Shown here: positions 23,209-35,740 of the stretch, in pieces
Numbering within the stretch: the stretch's first letter is position 1
Layout of the letters: each line of letters opens with the position of its first letter
Assembly (NCBI GenBank): GCA_014898415.1
Contig: RCTD01000002.1
Coordinates: 2,294,001 to 2,358,000, forward strand
Source of the DNA: Stromatinia cepivora
Taxonomy: Eukaryota > Ascomycota > Leotiomycetes > Helotiales > Sclerotiniaceae
Direction: 5' to 3'
DNA length: 64,000 bases
Program-made: the position numbers and the translations under genes
The notes under the pieces: generated by a model
What the model saw: only the letters and a program-made list of their open reading frames with translations
The model's database searches: none
What the model was told of the DNA's origin: nothing

Positions 23209-23433
23209 CACCAGCTCCCGATACTTTTTTGGAACAAGGGTTTTCCATCATGATCAATCGAATGGTTTGCGTCCAGCTAGTCTGCTGAACGCTGATGGCA
23301 AAAATTCTGTTCTTTCAATTAGTGCCTCTGTATTTGCAAATGAATCCCTCGGTAACAGCCTTGCATAGTGCACATTCATGATTGCAACGTAGAAACTACG
23401 CACATTGTGATCCAGACAGAGCCCAGGGAGAAC
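23209..23433. other. MSH4 3' flank up to the transposon
   Basis: Short non-coding stretch. Its last eight bases (GGGAGAAC, 23426-23433) are the left copy of the hAT target-site duplication. Confidence 0.6.
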
Positions 23434-23800
23434 CAGGCATAGACACCCTACCCGTATCTGGGGTATTTGGTTTTTTAGGGTATTTACCCTATTTTATAGA
23501 ATATAGTAAAGTATTTATTCTACAAAATCAACAGGTATAGATAGAATAGTAGATATTTATCAAATGATCATTCTATATAATCATTCAAAATTGAGATTAT
23601 TCTTAAATATAATAAACAATTATATAAACAATCATAAAGATTCACATGATATTATCGAAAAAAAAAATTTTATCCTAAGATTTTCATATATTTCTTTTCT
23701 CTTTTTATAAATTCAATTAAATCCTTTTATTTACAATGATATTTTTCAATAATGAAAATAATAATCTAAATAAATCAGAATTACCAAATAATATATATTT

Positions 23801-23966
23801 TGTTAACTTTTGGTGCAGGAAGTAGTAGTATTGTTGATTATGTAGGTTGAACTAAGGATTTATATTTCTAGTAGAAGTAGAATTGAGGTTATCCCCAAAT
23901 ATGGTCTGTGTATCATTGTGATCTTATGATCTCAATTTTAATCCTATAATAGCTTCATTTCCAATA
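23801..23966 (-). repeat. 3' LTR of the copia element
   Basis: 166 bp, minus-strand ends TATTGG...GTTAACA. It matches 29116-29281 over its whole length with scattered transition-type differences. The polypurine tract adjoins it at 23967-23976. Confidence 0.9.
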
Positions 23967-26900
23967 TTCCCCTATTGAGGATATCCTATTCGATCCTTTT
24001 AGATTACTAATCTTAACATTTTCTTGAATCTTTCGAAAGCAATCCTTGTACAAAACTTTGTTATTCCGTTAACAATTATATCATATGTATTGATATAATT
24101 AGTAACGATTTTCTTCTTTTTTGTTAAGTTTTTGATGAAATGATAATTGATATTTATATGTTTGGATTGTTTATACAAATATAGATTCTTGATTAAAGCT
24201 AAAGCGCTTTGATTATTATCAAGTATTTAAATTGTATCTTTATTCTTTTCAATATAATTTGATCTGAATAGATCTTTGAATATTTGTACAACTCATTTCC
24301 TTTGTTTAATAAATATTGTTATTATAATATATTCTGATTTTGTATTAAAGGTAATTATAAATATTTGTTTCTTATTAACCTATGATATAGAACTTTTGTA
24401 GAATATCATAATTCTCTTTGAAATACTTTTCCGGTTATATTTGTCATTAGCTCAATCTGTATTTGTATATACCTTTATTATATTATCAAGTATATTATAT
24501 TCTTTATAGATATCAGATTATATTCCCTTTAGCCTAAATCATAACTTCTATTTGATTGTTGATTATAGATATTGTATCAGATTCTTCAAAGCTATAATAT
24601 AATGTTTTGTTGGTTTTGTTATAAATTGTGAAAGTCTTTTAATTGAAAATGCTATATCTGATTGGGTATATATTATTGGATAAATTATATTTTCTATTTG
24701 TTGTTGATATTTGTTTATATTTATTAGTTCATCGTTATCGATTGTTGATCGGAGATAGGTATAATCTATTATTGATAGTTTCTTGGTTTGATGTTGTTTA
24801 TATATAATACTGTATTTGGTTAGTATAATATCGAGATATTCTTTTTGATTTATAGTTAATATATATGTTTTTTTATTGCGAATGATTTTAATATTTAGGA
24901 TCTTATTAATCTCCCTTAGATTCTTAATGTTAAAATGGGCCGATAGCTTTTCATCGAATCAAATGATTTGTGATGATATATATAATACAATAATGATATT
25001 ATCGATATATACTAATAATATTATATTATAGTCTTTGGATGTATATAGATATAGGTCCGTTAAACTTTATACAAAATCTATGTTTAAAAGTTCTTTCTTT
25101 AATAGTAAACTTCAATCCTTTTTAGTTTGCTTTAATTTATATAGGCTTTGTAGAGTTCGTAGTATATATCCCTTTTTGATTTTGATACTTTGGGGTGGTT
25201 CGAGGTAGATCTTTTTCTTCAAATGTGATTCGGTAAAGGTGTTTTTGATATCGAAATGTAAGTATTCCAAGTTTTCCTTTGCGATGATAGTTAGGAATAA
25301 TCTGAATGTATTTAGTTTTATTGTTGGTGTAAATGTTTCGTTGTAATCCTTTTCTAGTATTTGATTGAATCCTCGAATTACTAATTTTGCTTTGAATCGT
25401 TCTATTTTGTTGTTTTTGATCTTAATTATAAATATCTATTTCATCGAAATCAGATTATTTTCTTTAAGGAGTATATATTCTTTTTAAGTACTATTTTGAA
25501 TTAAAGATATGATTTCTTTTTAAATAACTTCCTTTCATTTTTCAGAGTATTCTCGATCCGATATTACTTTCTTATAAGTTTTTGGTATTTTAATTCCTAG
25601 AATTTCTTTGGCTGGATATATTATATCTTTTGTATTGTTTATATTTATCAATAAAATTATGAAATTTGAAATGATCTTATCTTTGATATAAAAGTCCATT
25701 TTGTAAATAGTTGGAATTGTAATTATAATATATTCTATACTTTCTTGAGTTTTGGTCTATATAGATATTGCAATCAATGTCTTTATAATCTTGCTTTCCC
25801 GTTTTTCTTCAGGATCTTATTCTATATCTCTTTTTCGTTTTCGTGTTAGATACTTTGGGGATTCATCTTCAAGATCTATTTCATTCTTTTGTTCAATTTT
25901 AGATGATTATGAATTTATTTCGCTTTTTGATTTTATTGAAATAAATTTATCAACAAAATTTAAGATAATCTTAAATTTTGTTCCCGGTATAGATTTAGGA
26001 TTTGCAGAAATTGACTCTTGAACTGAATCCTCTAAAATGATAGATTCGATAATTGAAGTATTCTTGGAAAAAGATTTTTGATTTATTTTTTGGATATTGC
26101 CATCTTTATCTTTATTGTATATTGATATTGATATATCTAATTTATTTGATTTCAATTCGATAATTGGGGTATTTGGTACAATCACTGAACTCGATATAAT
26201 ATCTATTAGAGAGAATATTTGAAACAAAGATGATATAGATATTGTATTTGGTATTGAAAATGGAAAAGGTATCTTGTTTGTTGTCGGTCTATTACAAGGT
26301 TTTCGATCTGACTTTATATTCTTTGTTCCTTATGGGCCTGATTTACAATTTCTTAATTTAAAATCCAAATCTCTTTTTCGATAAGATTCATTTATGATTA
26401 TTCTATTTAATCAAAATATATAATTTAATTTTAAAGAATATACTTTGATATATTTGTTTATAATTTTTGAATATCCTAGGAATATATCGATTCTCGATAT
26501 ATTCTGTAACTTATTATATCTTTATTTTTTCGGAATAATCTTGAGATTGATATAAGTATAATATTTGCTCCCCCAGATTTTGTATATCTTTATATCTGGT
26601 ATTATACCTATAAAAACTTTTGTAAAAGATCGATCTATTCTATTTATATCAGGACTAATACTAATGCGATTCCTGATATAAATATTGTGTTTTATAGTTT
26701 CGTTCCAAAATTCTAATAGTAATCCAGTTTCTTTTAGTATTATTTTTATATCTGTCTTTATAGTCCTTATATTCCGTTCTGCGGGCCTGTTTTGATATAA
26801 AGAGGCAATTATTGTAATTTTGGATTGTATGCCTGATGATCATTTACGAATAGCTTATAAGAATTCCGATGTATTGTCAATTTTAATTGCAATAATCTTT

Positions 26901-29115
26901 TCTCCAATAGTTAATTCCATTTCTCTTTTCTAAGTTTTCAATATTTGAATTATATCATCTTTTTGTTTAAATAATATGATTCAATTTATTTTTGTACAAT
27001 TGTCAATAATCAATATGAAATAATGATTCCCTTGGATTGATTTTGGGAATGGTTTTGTAATATCGAAATATATAAATTCGAGCCTTTTTGATTTATACAG
27101 ATTCAATTGCTTTGGAATACGATTGATCATCTTGATGAATATATATACTTTACAGATATCTAATTCAATTGGGACCTTTATTGATTTGATTATATTAGAT
27201 ATCTTATATAAATTCTTGATCTTATTTGAATCTAAATAATTGAATCTTTGATGCTATAATAAATATCTTTCTTTCTCCTTAAATATTAATTCATTATCGA
27301 TACCTTTAATGTTATCGATTATCTTTAAAGAAAAGCCTTTTTTCTGATCATTTTGATATACATTAGAATAGAGAACTATATTCTTATATCCTTTAATTAT
27401 ATATAAAACCATATATATTCCGTCTTATATTCTAGCACAGATGACTTTCTTATTGTCCTTCTTGAAATATATATAATGAAAGTTGAATTCCCCTTACAAC
27501 TTTATTTCGCAGATTCTTTTTCTTGACAATAAGTTTACTTCTAACCTTGATACATATAATACATTTGGAAATAGCATCTTAAAATCATTTTTGTATATTA
27601 TATCCATTAAACTTCAATAACAATAATATATTACTCCCCCATCAATCTTTATCCTTCATTTGATAATAAATTCTATTGATCTAAATAATAAAGATTGATT
27701 AGATATATATAAAGAAATATCTATATCAGTATATCATTTGCTAAAAGAAACCTTACTAATAATTTCCTTTATCAAATTACAATCTTCCTCTATTATATCC
27801 TCAGTATCGGAATCTGATTCAAAGATATTGTTAATAAAGTATACTTGATCTTTCTTATTAAAATAAACCTTCTTCAAATTCGATAATCCCTTTCTCCTTT
27901 GATAACAAAAATAACTACGAAATAATTTGCTGACTCGTACTAAATACAGATAGTCTCATATATAATGATCTTCCCTTTGATATAGATCACAAATATTATT
28001 TAGGATCTCGAAATCTGATTCTTAGTGTCGAAAAGTATACCTAGATTTTTTCGCAATTTGTATTAATTCTGATCTATTTTTAAAACGAAATTCTTTAATT
28101 TATAAATGTTTGATTTTATTATTAATACTAAAGCTGGTTTGGATATCTAATATATCCATTATTTCTTGATAATCAATTGGAAAATTATATATTAAAACCA
28201 AAAACAGAACAATATCTTGATATACTGACCGATAATTTTCATCTATAGTTTTTAGTTTCCTTCTATACTTTTTCAATTTATCCCAAACTTCGATAATAAT
28301 CATATCGGGATAGGTATTGGATTGGAATTTGAAGTTCTGGATCATCGTTATATATATATTAACTATAATTATATTGACTCTGGTATATTTTGATTTAAAG
28401 TATCTTTAGAATATATATATTATTGAATATTTGTCAATGAGGGCTTTATCGTTATTATTAAGTATTGTACAAATATATAATAATATATTCGCTTCGTCCT
28501 TTAAGTATTCCGATTTCAGCTCGATATTATAATATACACGACCATTGATCTTATAGACAGATGCTGTATTGGGTTTTGTAATCTATATATATTCATCTAA
28601 TGTTTAATCAATTGTATAAAACCATCCTTTCCCTCTCAATTGTATCTTCATTTGTCTGAACCATCGCTTATAGTTATTTTGATCGAACTTCGAAAGATTG
28701 TTTGATTCCGATATTATGAAAGTTTCTTACTGTTTGATGAGTATCAAAGATAATCTTCAGATTTTTAAGATAGTCTTAAAAAAGGATATATAACAAATAA
28801 ATTCAAAATAATAAAGAAATATAAAAATAAAATAATAAAAGAATTTGTAAGATCGTATTGTAATATGTTTTCTTGTAGCTGTACGAACTTGCTTTTCGCT
28901 TTTGTTATAATTCTGTATTAGTATTGTATAGATTACTTTCTGTTTTAGTCTATGATATTGTAAATTATAAATTGTATTATCATATTTCAACTTTGCTTCG
29001 GTAGCATTATATGAAAACTCTGATTTTCATTTTGTTCTATCTTTATTAGTTATACTAATCCTTTTTCGATTTGCTTTATTTTCTAATCATTACTATATAA
29101 TTGGATCTTATAATT

Positions 29116-29281
29116 TATTAACTTTTGGTGTAGAAAGTAATAGTATTGTTAATTATATAAATTGAACTAAAGATCTATATTTCTAATAGAAATAGAATTG
29201 AAATTATCCCCAAATATGGTCTGTATACCATTATGATCTTGTGACCTCAATTCTAATCCTATGATGGCCTCATTTCCAACA
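29116..29281 (-). repeat. 5' LTR of the copia element
   Basis: 166 bp, minus-strand ends TGTTGGAAATGAGG...GTTAATA. The primer-binding site should lie just inside (about 29115-29095), but it is too mutated to assign to a tRNA. Confidence 0.9.
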
Positions 29282-29464
29282 TATTTATCATATAATAATA
29301 CATCTACTGAATCTTTCAAACAAAATATATCTTTATTATTATTTATTTTTACTAATTAATACTTTAGATAATCTAATAATAATAATACTTTTGTATATAC
29401 CCAATAAAAAATACCCTGGGTGACCCCGGATGTACCCCACCCTTTGCCCAACCCTGGGGAGAAC

Positions 29465-29826
29465 CAGATGTAGCTATCTCGCGATCGAAGGCAAGATTTC
29501 ATGAATCCGCCGTTTTCCGAGATATCGAGCCCGCTGTTCACTCAGCAGTGGGGCCGAATGGAATGGAATCTTAGGCAAGAGCCAATGAAAGCTATGCAGC
29601 GATCATGGGCTTCCATTCCGGAAGCTCTTTTCGGTACACTGCATGAATCCCCCGCAGCTGAAAGTAACAGTCGAGAATCCAAGAACTCGCAGTTTAAGCG
29701 GGCGTTCGCATGCACATGTTCGTCATTGATGGAGAAGAGGAGAGTGAATGATAGAGATAAACCTCTTCCAGCGAAGGAGGATAACCCCAAAAAAGCAAAT
29801 AGCGGATCGTGTACGGACCAAAAGCA
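29465..29826. other. Flank between transposon and monooxygenase pseudogene
   Basis: The normal-composition sequence resumes sharply at the transposon edge. A 109-codon plus-strand ORF (29501-29830) overlaps the pseudogene start and has no domain character; I treat it as chance. Confidence 0.4.
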
Positions 29827-31209
29827 ATGAGTCCAGATATGAAAGTGTTGGTTATTGGAGCCGGTAGCTTCCCTGTCAGATTACTATCATGACTTCGCTA
29901 ACATAAACAGGCACTACCGGTCTATTGATAGCGCAAGGGCTCAAGAGAGCAGGCATAACTTTCGAGATATTCGAGTGAGCAGCCTCAGCCAGCCCAACGG
30001 AACGTGCTCGCGACTGGTCGATGACCTTACATTGGGGCTCGCAACATCTTAATGCATGTCTTCCAGATGAAATCCTCGCGAACGTGAAATCCCTTCAATG
30101 CGATCCTTATTATGAGGATGAACAAGAAATTATGCCACCTTTGTCATTCAAGGATGCGCGGACTGGGGAGGCATTGTTAACTCTTCCGTCTGATGGTGTA
30201 CGACATGTAGGCAGACAGAAGATGAGAAACTTGTTCTCCGAGGGTCTACAGATACAATACAACAAGAGACTCACCTCCTTTACAGCTTCGGATACAGATG
30301 TCACAGTCACATTCGAAGATGGGACCTCGACGAGAGGAACCCATCTTGTAGGAGCAGATGGGGCGAAATCCTTGCTTCGTACTAGTCTACTTGGGGATAG
30401 AGCAGACCTTTACAATTTCAAAACAAACTATACAGCGGAGCAGGCTCTTTATCTGAAAAACTCTCCCGCTTTTCATCCTATCATGAATTTTGGTACTAAT
30501 CAAGAGCTTAAGGCTTTGGCCATGTTGACGATTTTAGATGTTGTGGATAAGGAAAATCCCGAGACTTGGGTATTCCAACTACTGTGGAGTGTTTTCGAAG
30601 AGGATCTAGAGCGTCAAGCAAACGTGGCTACTTTGAGCAACTAGGAGAAACTTGAGTTACTACAGAGTAAGGTGGAGCTATGGACTGATCCGTGGAAAAG
30701 CGCCATCAAATGGGTAGGAAAGGGGACTGAAGTAAGTTGTGTTCTGCTATTCCGGTGGCTGTCGTTGTATGTGGTTATTCCACTAACCAAAACCTCTAAG
30801 ATCCCTGCGGACGTATGTATGTTATGGAAGGACCCCGTGCAATGGGACAACCATCATGGTCGTGTAACCCTAGCAGGTGATTCTGCTCATCCCATGCCAC
30901 CTCGTGAGCTTCAATTCCGCCATACTTTAAGCATGTTCCGCACTAATTTTCGGTTCTTTAGATCGTGGTCAAGGCCTCAATAATGCCATCCAAGACGCCG
31001 CCAATTACGTCGAAGCTATTAAAAAGATCAGAGAAGGAAAGATCTCTTCTACAGAAGCCATATCTGCTTATGATATTGAGGTATTTGAGCGTAGAAAGAT
31101 AGAAATATATATATCAGCTGCTTCGACTGTAGCTATACATGATATCAATAGTTTCAAGCAGGGTCCTCTGTATAAAATGGGTATCAAACGGCCAAATGCA
31201 TCTGCTTAG
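29827..31209 (+). pseudogene. FAD-dependent monooxygenase (PHBH-type) with two in-frame stops
   Basis: The family hydroxylates aromatic or polyketide substrates using FAD and NAD(P)H. Four exons can be joined: 29827-29863, 29911-30731, 30801-30903 and 30962-31209, all with good GT-AG introns. The FAD-binding GxGxxG is split by intron 1 (VLVIGAG then TTGLLIA). The middle has RDWSMTLHWG and HLVGADGAKSLLR; the second FAD motif is GDSAHPMPPHRGQGLNNAIQDA-like and split by intron 3. Reading is blocked by a TGA at 29976-29978 (just after EIFE) and a TAG at 30642-30644 (before EKLELLQSKVELW). Sequence continues in the same frame beyond both. No intron of normal size removes either stop. It starts 362 bp from the transposon edge, so RIP leakage is a likely cause, at least for CAG to TAG. 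Confidence 0.85.
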
Positions 31210-31947
31210 GCTGAGGATACAGAAATAGATGTGGATAATCATGTTGAAAGATAAGATTATGCGATGCATAAAACAAGAGAACGTTTTGTGGGTCAATTTA
31301 TGCATCATCTGCATGCTGTCAGATAATTCGGTTTTATATCTTACACCACGGGTAACACCGATTGTTTGGATTTGGGACTATACTATCTACTCCACTCGCA
31401 TTCCATATATACAAGACAAATCTTAACGGCAACAGCCAATGCAACAAAATCCATTGGTAGGTCAATCAATGCTCCCGAGTTCCAGTCTCCCGGAATGATC
31501 TGCCTCGTTGGTTCTCGTACGACTTCAAAATCTAACAATAGCAATAAAAGACCAGAATCCAAACGATCGAACAATTTAGCGAAATGTTCTCCCCATCTTG
31601 TCGTCATATATGCTGATTTTCAAATGCGGGGTGGTCGGTTACCCCCGCTCAGATCATGAGTGGCGTGTTCTGTCGTATGACGCCGGTGCCACATCTGGGC
31701 TGTGAGAAATCCTTCCATTTTTACAAAAATGGTTTCCTCTCGCAGCTGGTGAGTAGGTGATACATATATAATGGAATTAAAGAAGGGCGTAATGAAGTTT
31801 TTATATACTGTGCATAACATCAGCAATAAATAGAATTACTCCAATTCCTCATTATCGAATATTGACAATTTCGAAAACTCTCACCACTACCGTAGTGACT
31901 ACCACCACCACTACCACTCGCAACAACAACAACCCAAACCACTAATA
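31210..31947. other. Intergenic
   Basis: No gene seen. The last 80 bases before 31948 are rich in ACCACT/ACAAC triplets, typical of a fungal 5' leader. Confidence 0.5.
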
Positions 31948-32319
31948 ATGTCAATGATGGCTAAACGCGAAGCAATCATCATGACCGTCGCCGCAATCGG
32001 CGGACTCATCGGCGCCAACGCCCTCCTAAAACCCTCTCCTCATCATAGCATCAAGGCAGGAATGGATGCACAGTTACATTCATATAATGCTCATACAAAG
32101 CCACATGTCGAACAAGATCCTTTGTATGTATTCCCTTTTCGTGATTTTGTCATGGTGCGTTATATCGTTATATGGTATTGTGGGTTTGGAAGGGAAGGAA
32201 AGGGAAGGGCTAATGGATGATATAGGGATACGATTTTTGATCGCACGGCGTTGATGGAGAAGGTTAAGGATCAGAAACCTTGGAATAAGACGTATGCGGA
32301 GAAGGAGAGGCATAGATAG
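31948..32319 (+). CDS. Small conserved-looking protein with N-terminal hydrophobic helix
   Basis: Exon 1 starts at the ATG at 31948, and its first ~70 codons are clear: KREAIIMTVAAIGGLIGANA forms one probable membrane helix or import signal, followed by HTKPHVEQDPLYVFPFRDFV. A second exon ends at TAG 32317-32319 and encodes DRTALMEKVKDQKPWNKTYA, which looks natural right after the first. The exact junction is unsure: the strong donor at 32155 (GTGCGT) and the acceptor at 32225 (ATATAG) are out of phase with each other, while a donor at 32175 (GTATTG) is in phase and gives a 51-nt intron with branch GCTAAT. Size and layout suggest a small mitochondrial or membrane protein; the function is unknown to me. 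Confidence 0.6.
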
Positions 32320-33990
32320 GAGGGGAGATGGTGGGAGTATTCAGGCTGTGTAAATTTGGGGTTGGTGCAAGATTCGAGGGGTTTTGGATTGGCGTTGGAA
32401 TTGGAGTTGGCTTTTTGAGCGAATGGCTAGGCAAATTCTTCTTATGATACATATTTGATATCCCGTCAGCTATGTCTTTATCTCGTGATGTTTGCATATT
32501 TCTGTGTCTCCATGATAGGATTTGATCTGGGAGTATCTTCTTATGGCTCCTTAAATTGTGTGTGCTATATCCGAAGCATCCGGCCCGCTCAGTGTGCTAT
32601 CATCACCATCAGTGATAAATTATTCTTGCTTGAATATAGTTTCTAATCGCATGAGAGTGTACAATCGCATACACACAAAATTTAATTAGGATTCCATGCT
32701 CGAGAGAAAGAACCAGCAGCCAAGAGCTGTTTTGCGGTGACAACAAAGGATTACAGCCGTAGCTTCCATCGAAACTATAATAAAACAATCTTTAAAGCAC
32801 AAGGAAAAGATCTTTCAGACCCAATATTTTAGAGAATTTCAGAAATCCTGGCATTCACTCCTCAGAGTATGGTTGTTGTGCTGCCACCGGATTTTAAAGA
32901 TTTTGTTTATTCCCCGAAGCGATCGAAGCGATACCCCTGAACAACAAAGTAGTCTAAAACTGTGAAAATAATACTATGGAGACCACTGAAAGGTTTTTGC
33001 AGAGCCTAATAATCTAAATGAATAATCAAATTGTATTCTAGTCAAAAAATTCTGATTTGTAGCTTTCTAATGATGTTGTTCTAAACCTGTTGATTTGAAA
33101 AAGAAGAAAAAAGGTGAATGAATAAACTATTGGGCTCTTCCTATGTTTGAATGCCTTTTCGAGCATTGAAGCTGAGCCTATGGCTGGTAGCATGCGGTAT
33201 CTGTAAAAGGATACAACCGGCTCAGCCTCTTGCCATTCCATCATTCATAGATGCGTATTGATTACCCAAATCATGAGGGTAACCAATGGCAATACTAGCA
33301 TTTCCCCCGTGCTCAATGGAAAATTAGACAGAGTCACTATTAGGCATCAAAACAAGGCTGACCTGTCTAGCAGCAAGTCATTAAAGAAGTAAAGTGAATC
33401 GCTTAACCTCAATTGATAAGCTACTTAAGCTCCTCACCTCGAGTCTCAAGGTCCTGGCTTTGTATCAACAACACAATAAAGTCAAGAGCGGGTGCGATAA
33501 TTGATTATTTACTCTCCAAAATACGAGCTATCATACACTCAGTCATCTTAATACTCCTTCTCGTCAACGTCAAAAATCTCCAGTTGGAGATTGTTGGCGC
33601 GTTTAGGTATCTGGACGTAACTTCTATCTGTCAACTTGATAATTTAAAGCAAACAAAGCCACACCTAATTCCATCTACCTCTTTGCCCTCTCTTTCGAGC
33701 ATCTTATTCCTTCATCACTTTCTCGACCTTGGCCAATTTGTTTGCCGTTGGTCTTCCATCGGAATAAACAATCGAGAATACGAAATTATTGAGCGAGATC
33801 AATCCTACCTTGAGAACGTCAGTCACACAACCAAAAACCAAGTAAGTCATGGGCCGCATTCACATGTATCGCTTTTCACTAATGATGCTTAGGTTATCTA
33901 CCTACACACTTATCAGACATCATCCAAATACGTCACGACACATAATCCCGCATCGAAAACACGTCCCAAACACTATCATCAACCGTAACG
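32320..33990. other. Intergenic
   Basis: No supportable gene. The 159-codon ORF at 33413-33892 lacks domain character, and its start sits in AT-rich sequence. Confidence 0.4.
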
Positions 33991-34458
33991 ATGAGTATCT
34001 CCAAGAACAAACCAGCAAACACACCATCCGCAATGCAAGTCAAGGCATTCAGAGCAGCAGAAAAAGTCCCGACCGTTAGGGTCACGAAAAAAAATTTCAA
34101 GACAAGCAAGGTTCCCACAATCGCACGAGCCGGACTTCGCATTGTCGGAGACTACAAGGTCCTCAAGCGATACAGCGAATACCAAAACATCGTTTTGTCA
34201 AAAATCATTGATGATAGCACTGGTCGGGAGGTAATGTTTAACCCGGCCACCTTCAGAGGCTACAGAGTTGAATTTCAAACCATCATCGGACAGGTTAATC
34301 TCTCCTTCCTTTACCTGACCATAAAGCTAACTAGAGCGACAGTATACGACGATTACTATCGACACGAGTCGCCAGCATGGATGATTTCATACACATTCCG
34401 AAAGCCACACAAAATGACGTTCCTTGATCCATCGATGGATGCATCAACATGCCCATGA
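33991..34458 (+). CDS. Hypothetical basic protein, about 130-155 residues
   Basis: The ATG at 33991 opens a frame with a lysine-rich, Ala-rich N-terminus (KAFRAAEKVPTVRVTKKNFK) followed by a compact-looking part (GLRIVGDYKVLKRYSEYQNI and GREVMFNPATFRGYRVEFQT). The unspliced frame ends at 34456-34458. A GTTAAT donor after IIGQ at 34294 with acceptors at 34334 (CTAG) or 34342 (ACAG) would give shorter C-termini, so the 3' end is uncertain. The N-terminus could act as a nuclear or mitochondrial signal. I do not recognise the family. Confidence 0.45.
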   Translation: MSISKNKPANTPSAMQVKAFRAAEKVPTVRVTKKNFKTSKVPTIARAGLRIVGDYKVLKRYSEYQNIVLSKIIDDSTGREVMFNPATFRGYRVEFQTIIGQVNLSFLYLTIKLTRATVYDDYYRHESPAWMISYTFRKPHKMTFLDPSMDASTCP

Positions 34459-35740
34459 GGATCCTGGCTGCTGTGTCCTGCTGCCAAATTCCGGTTTGTG
34501 TACAAGAGCCAAAGAACGATTTCAAATATGCAGTCAGCAACATCTTACATTACTATGGAGTTAGGAAAATAAGAACTCGAGTTATTGTGATATTTCAGGA
34601 TATGCTTGCACTGGTAGCAGCGCTATTTTGGTAAATAAAATGGTTTACGAGTTCTTAATCTTCAACTTCTTTATGAAACACAATAAACATAACAAAGCAT
34701 GTGCTCGTGTGAAATTGCTTGAATAGGTGATCTAGAACTTTCTGTAAGCTCTACGTAAATATTTTGGTGACAAGTTCAAAATCCTCGAATGTCGACATCA
34801 GCAAAGAAGCAATGCAAAAATCGAGGCAGTTATGATAACCAGCCTGATTCTCCTCCTCAGCACGAAACAACGGTCAAACCCACAACCCACCATCTACTCC
34901 CGTGAATATCATATTCCAGAAGACCTTTAAAATGATCTGATTGAGAATGAACAATGACCTAGTATGATTAGGCTTGACGAAAATTACTGTTCTTGTAAGC
35001 GAAAGTCGCACTTTTCGAGATCGTGATGTCAGGAATTGACACAACGGATAGGCACCAACTTCATCAAAACACAACTTGAGTTTTACCTTCATGAATGAAG
35101 ATGCACTGGTACCTCAAGCATCTTGGCCCTTTTCATGTCTATCGAGATCAAGTTATTGACTTGAAAATTTAAGGTAAGCGTATTTTTCTTTGACCTTGAT
35201 CTACCAATTCATCTGACCCTTAAAAGTGACCGGATTATACCGCCAACAAGATCTTGGAATAACGGAGAGCCTCCTCGTATTAGCAGAATTGCCGCACGAC
35301 CTTCCACCAAGGCAAAACAACACAACCTTAAGCCTTATCCGCAAAAAGAGTTGAGTGTCGCAAATACCATTGCTAAAGTCGAAGAGAAACAAGAATAACG
35401 TCGAGCCAAAAGCTATCAAAGAAGCAAAGACAAGAGCAATTGCACTAAAGACAAAACGTTTCAAAGCTGCGAGCGTTGATGCAATTCGAGCATATTTGGT
35501 CGATCCGTCTCTTTGACTGAAAATTGGGTTTCGAAATTGAATACAGCTACAAGAAGAAAATGATATTTAAGGCAACCTAAACAACATCCTCCCAAGGTGT
35601 GGAAATGCGGTGCAAACCAAAGACCTGCAATTGCTGGGACCATTTCTCGAGTCACTCCAACATTTACGATACCAGACTCCACAAGGATGTCAAGCAGAGG
35701 CTGACTAAGTACTGGTGTCTGCCTGAATCACCCACGCCCA
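34459..35740. other. Intergenic, no gene seen
   Basis: Short ORFs on both strands without domain character. The area begins a roughly 5-kb zone of eroded sequence. Confidence 0.4.

Larger units (their letters stand above)
23801..29281 (-). mobile_element. Ty1/copia LTR retrotransposon, complete in structure, heavily mutated
   Basis: It is 5481 bp with two 166-bp LTRs and a TATTT target duplication on each side (23796-23800, 29282-29286). On the minus strand the order is Gag (about 28345-28100), integrase (about 27150-26600), reverse transcriptase (about 25500-24900) and RNase H (about 24450-24130), which is the copia order. Readable remnants: integrase FDITKPFPKSIQGNHYF and LIIDNCTK; RT QSLYKLKQTKKD and VYIDNIIIV (the YVDD box with its second Asp changed to Asn); RNase H NNQSALALIKN. 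A polypurine tract AATAGGGGAA directly precedes the 3' LTR at 23976-23967. Many stops and extreme AT content show it is dead, most simply by RIP. Confidence 0.9.
23434..29456. mobile_element. Small hAT-like DNA transposon interrupted by a copia element
   Basis: The left end starts CAGGCATAGACACCC; the right end, read inwards on the minus strand, starts CAGGGTTGGGCAAAG. Both begin with the CAGG typical of hAT inverted repeats, and both go on to a GGGGTA/AGGGTATTT block about 30 bases in. Exact 8-bp copies of GGGAGAAC flank the pair (23426-23433 and 29457-29464), the duplication length made by hAT transposases. Without the inserted retroelement the unit is only about 540 bp and has no coding capacity, so it would be non-autonomous. 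Inner sequence is AT-rich, consistent with RIP. The exact TIR length is unclear because of decay. Confidence 0.65.

Noticed and set aside
25752..26021. ORFs on the plus strand of the transposon
   Set aside because: Integrase, RT and RNase H remnants are all readable on the minus strand; plus-strand frames are AT-driven chance.
33413..33892. 159-codon plus ORF
   Set aside because: No domain, no plausible leader, and mixed composition with chance-like hydrophobic runs.
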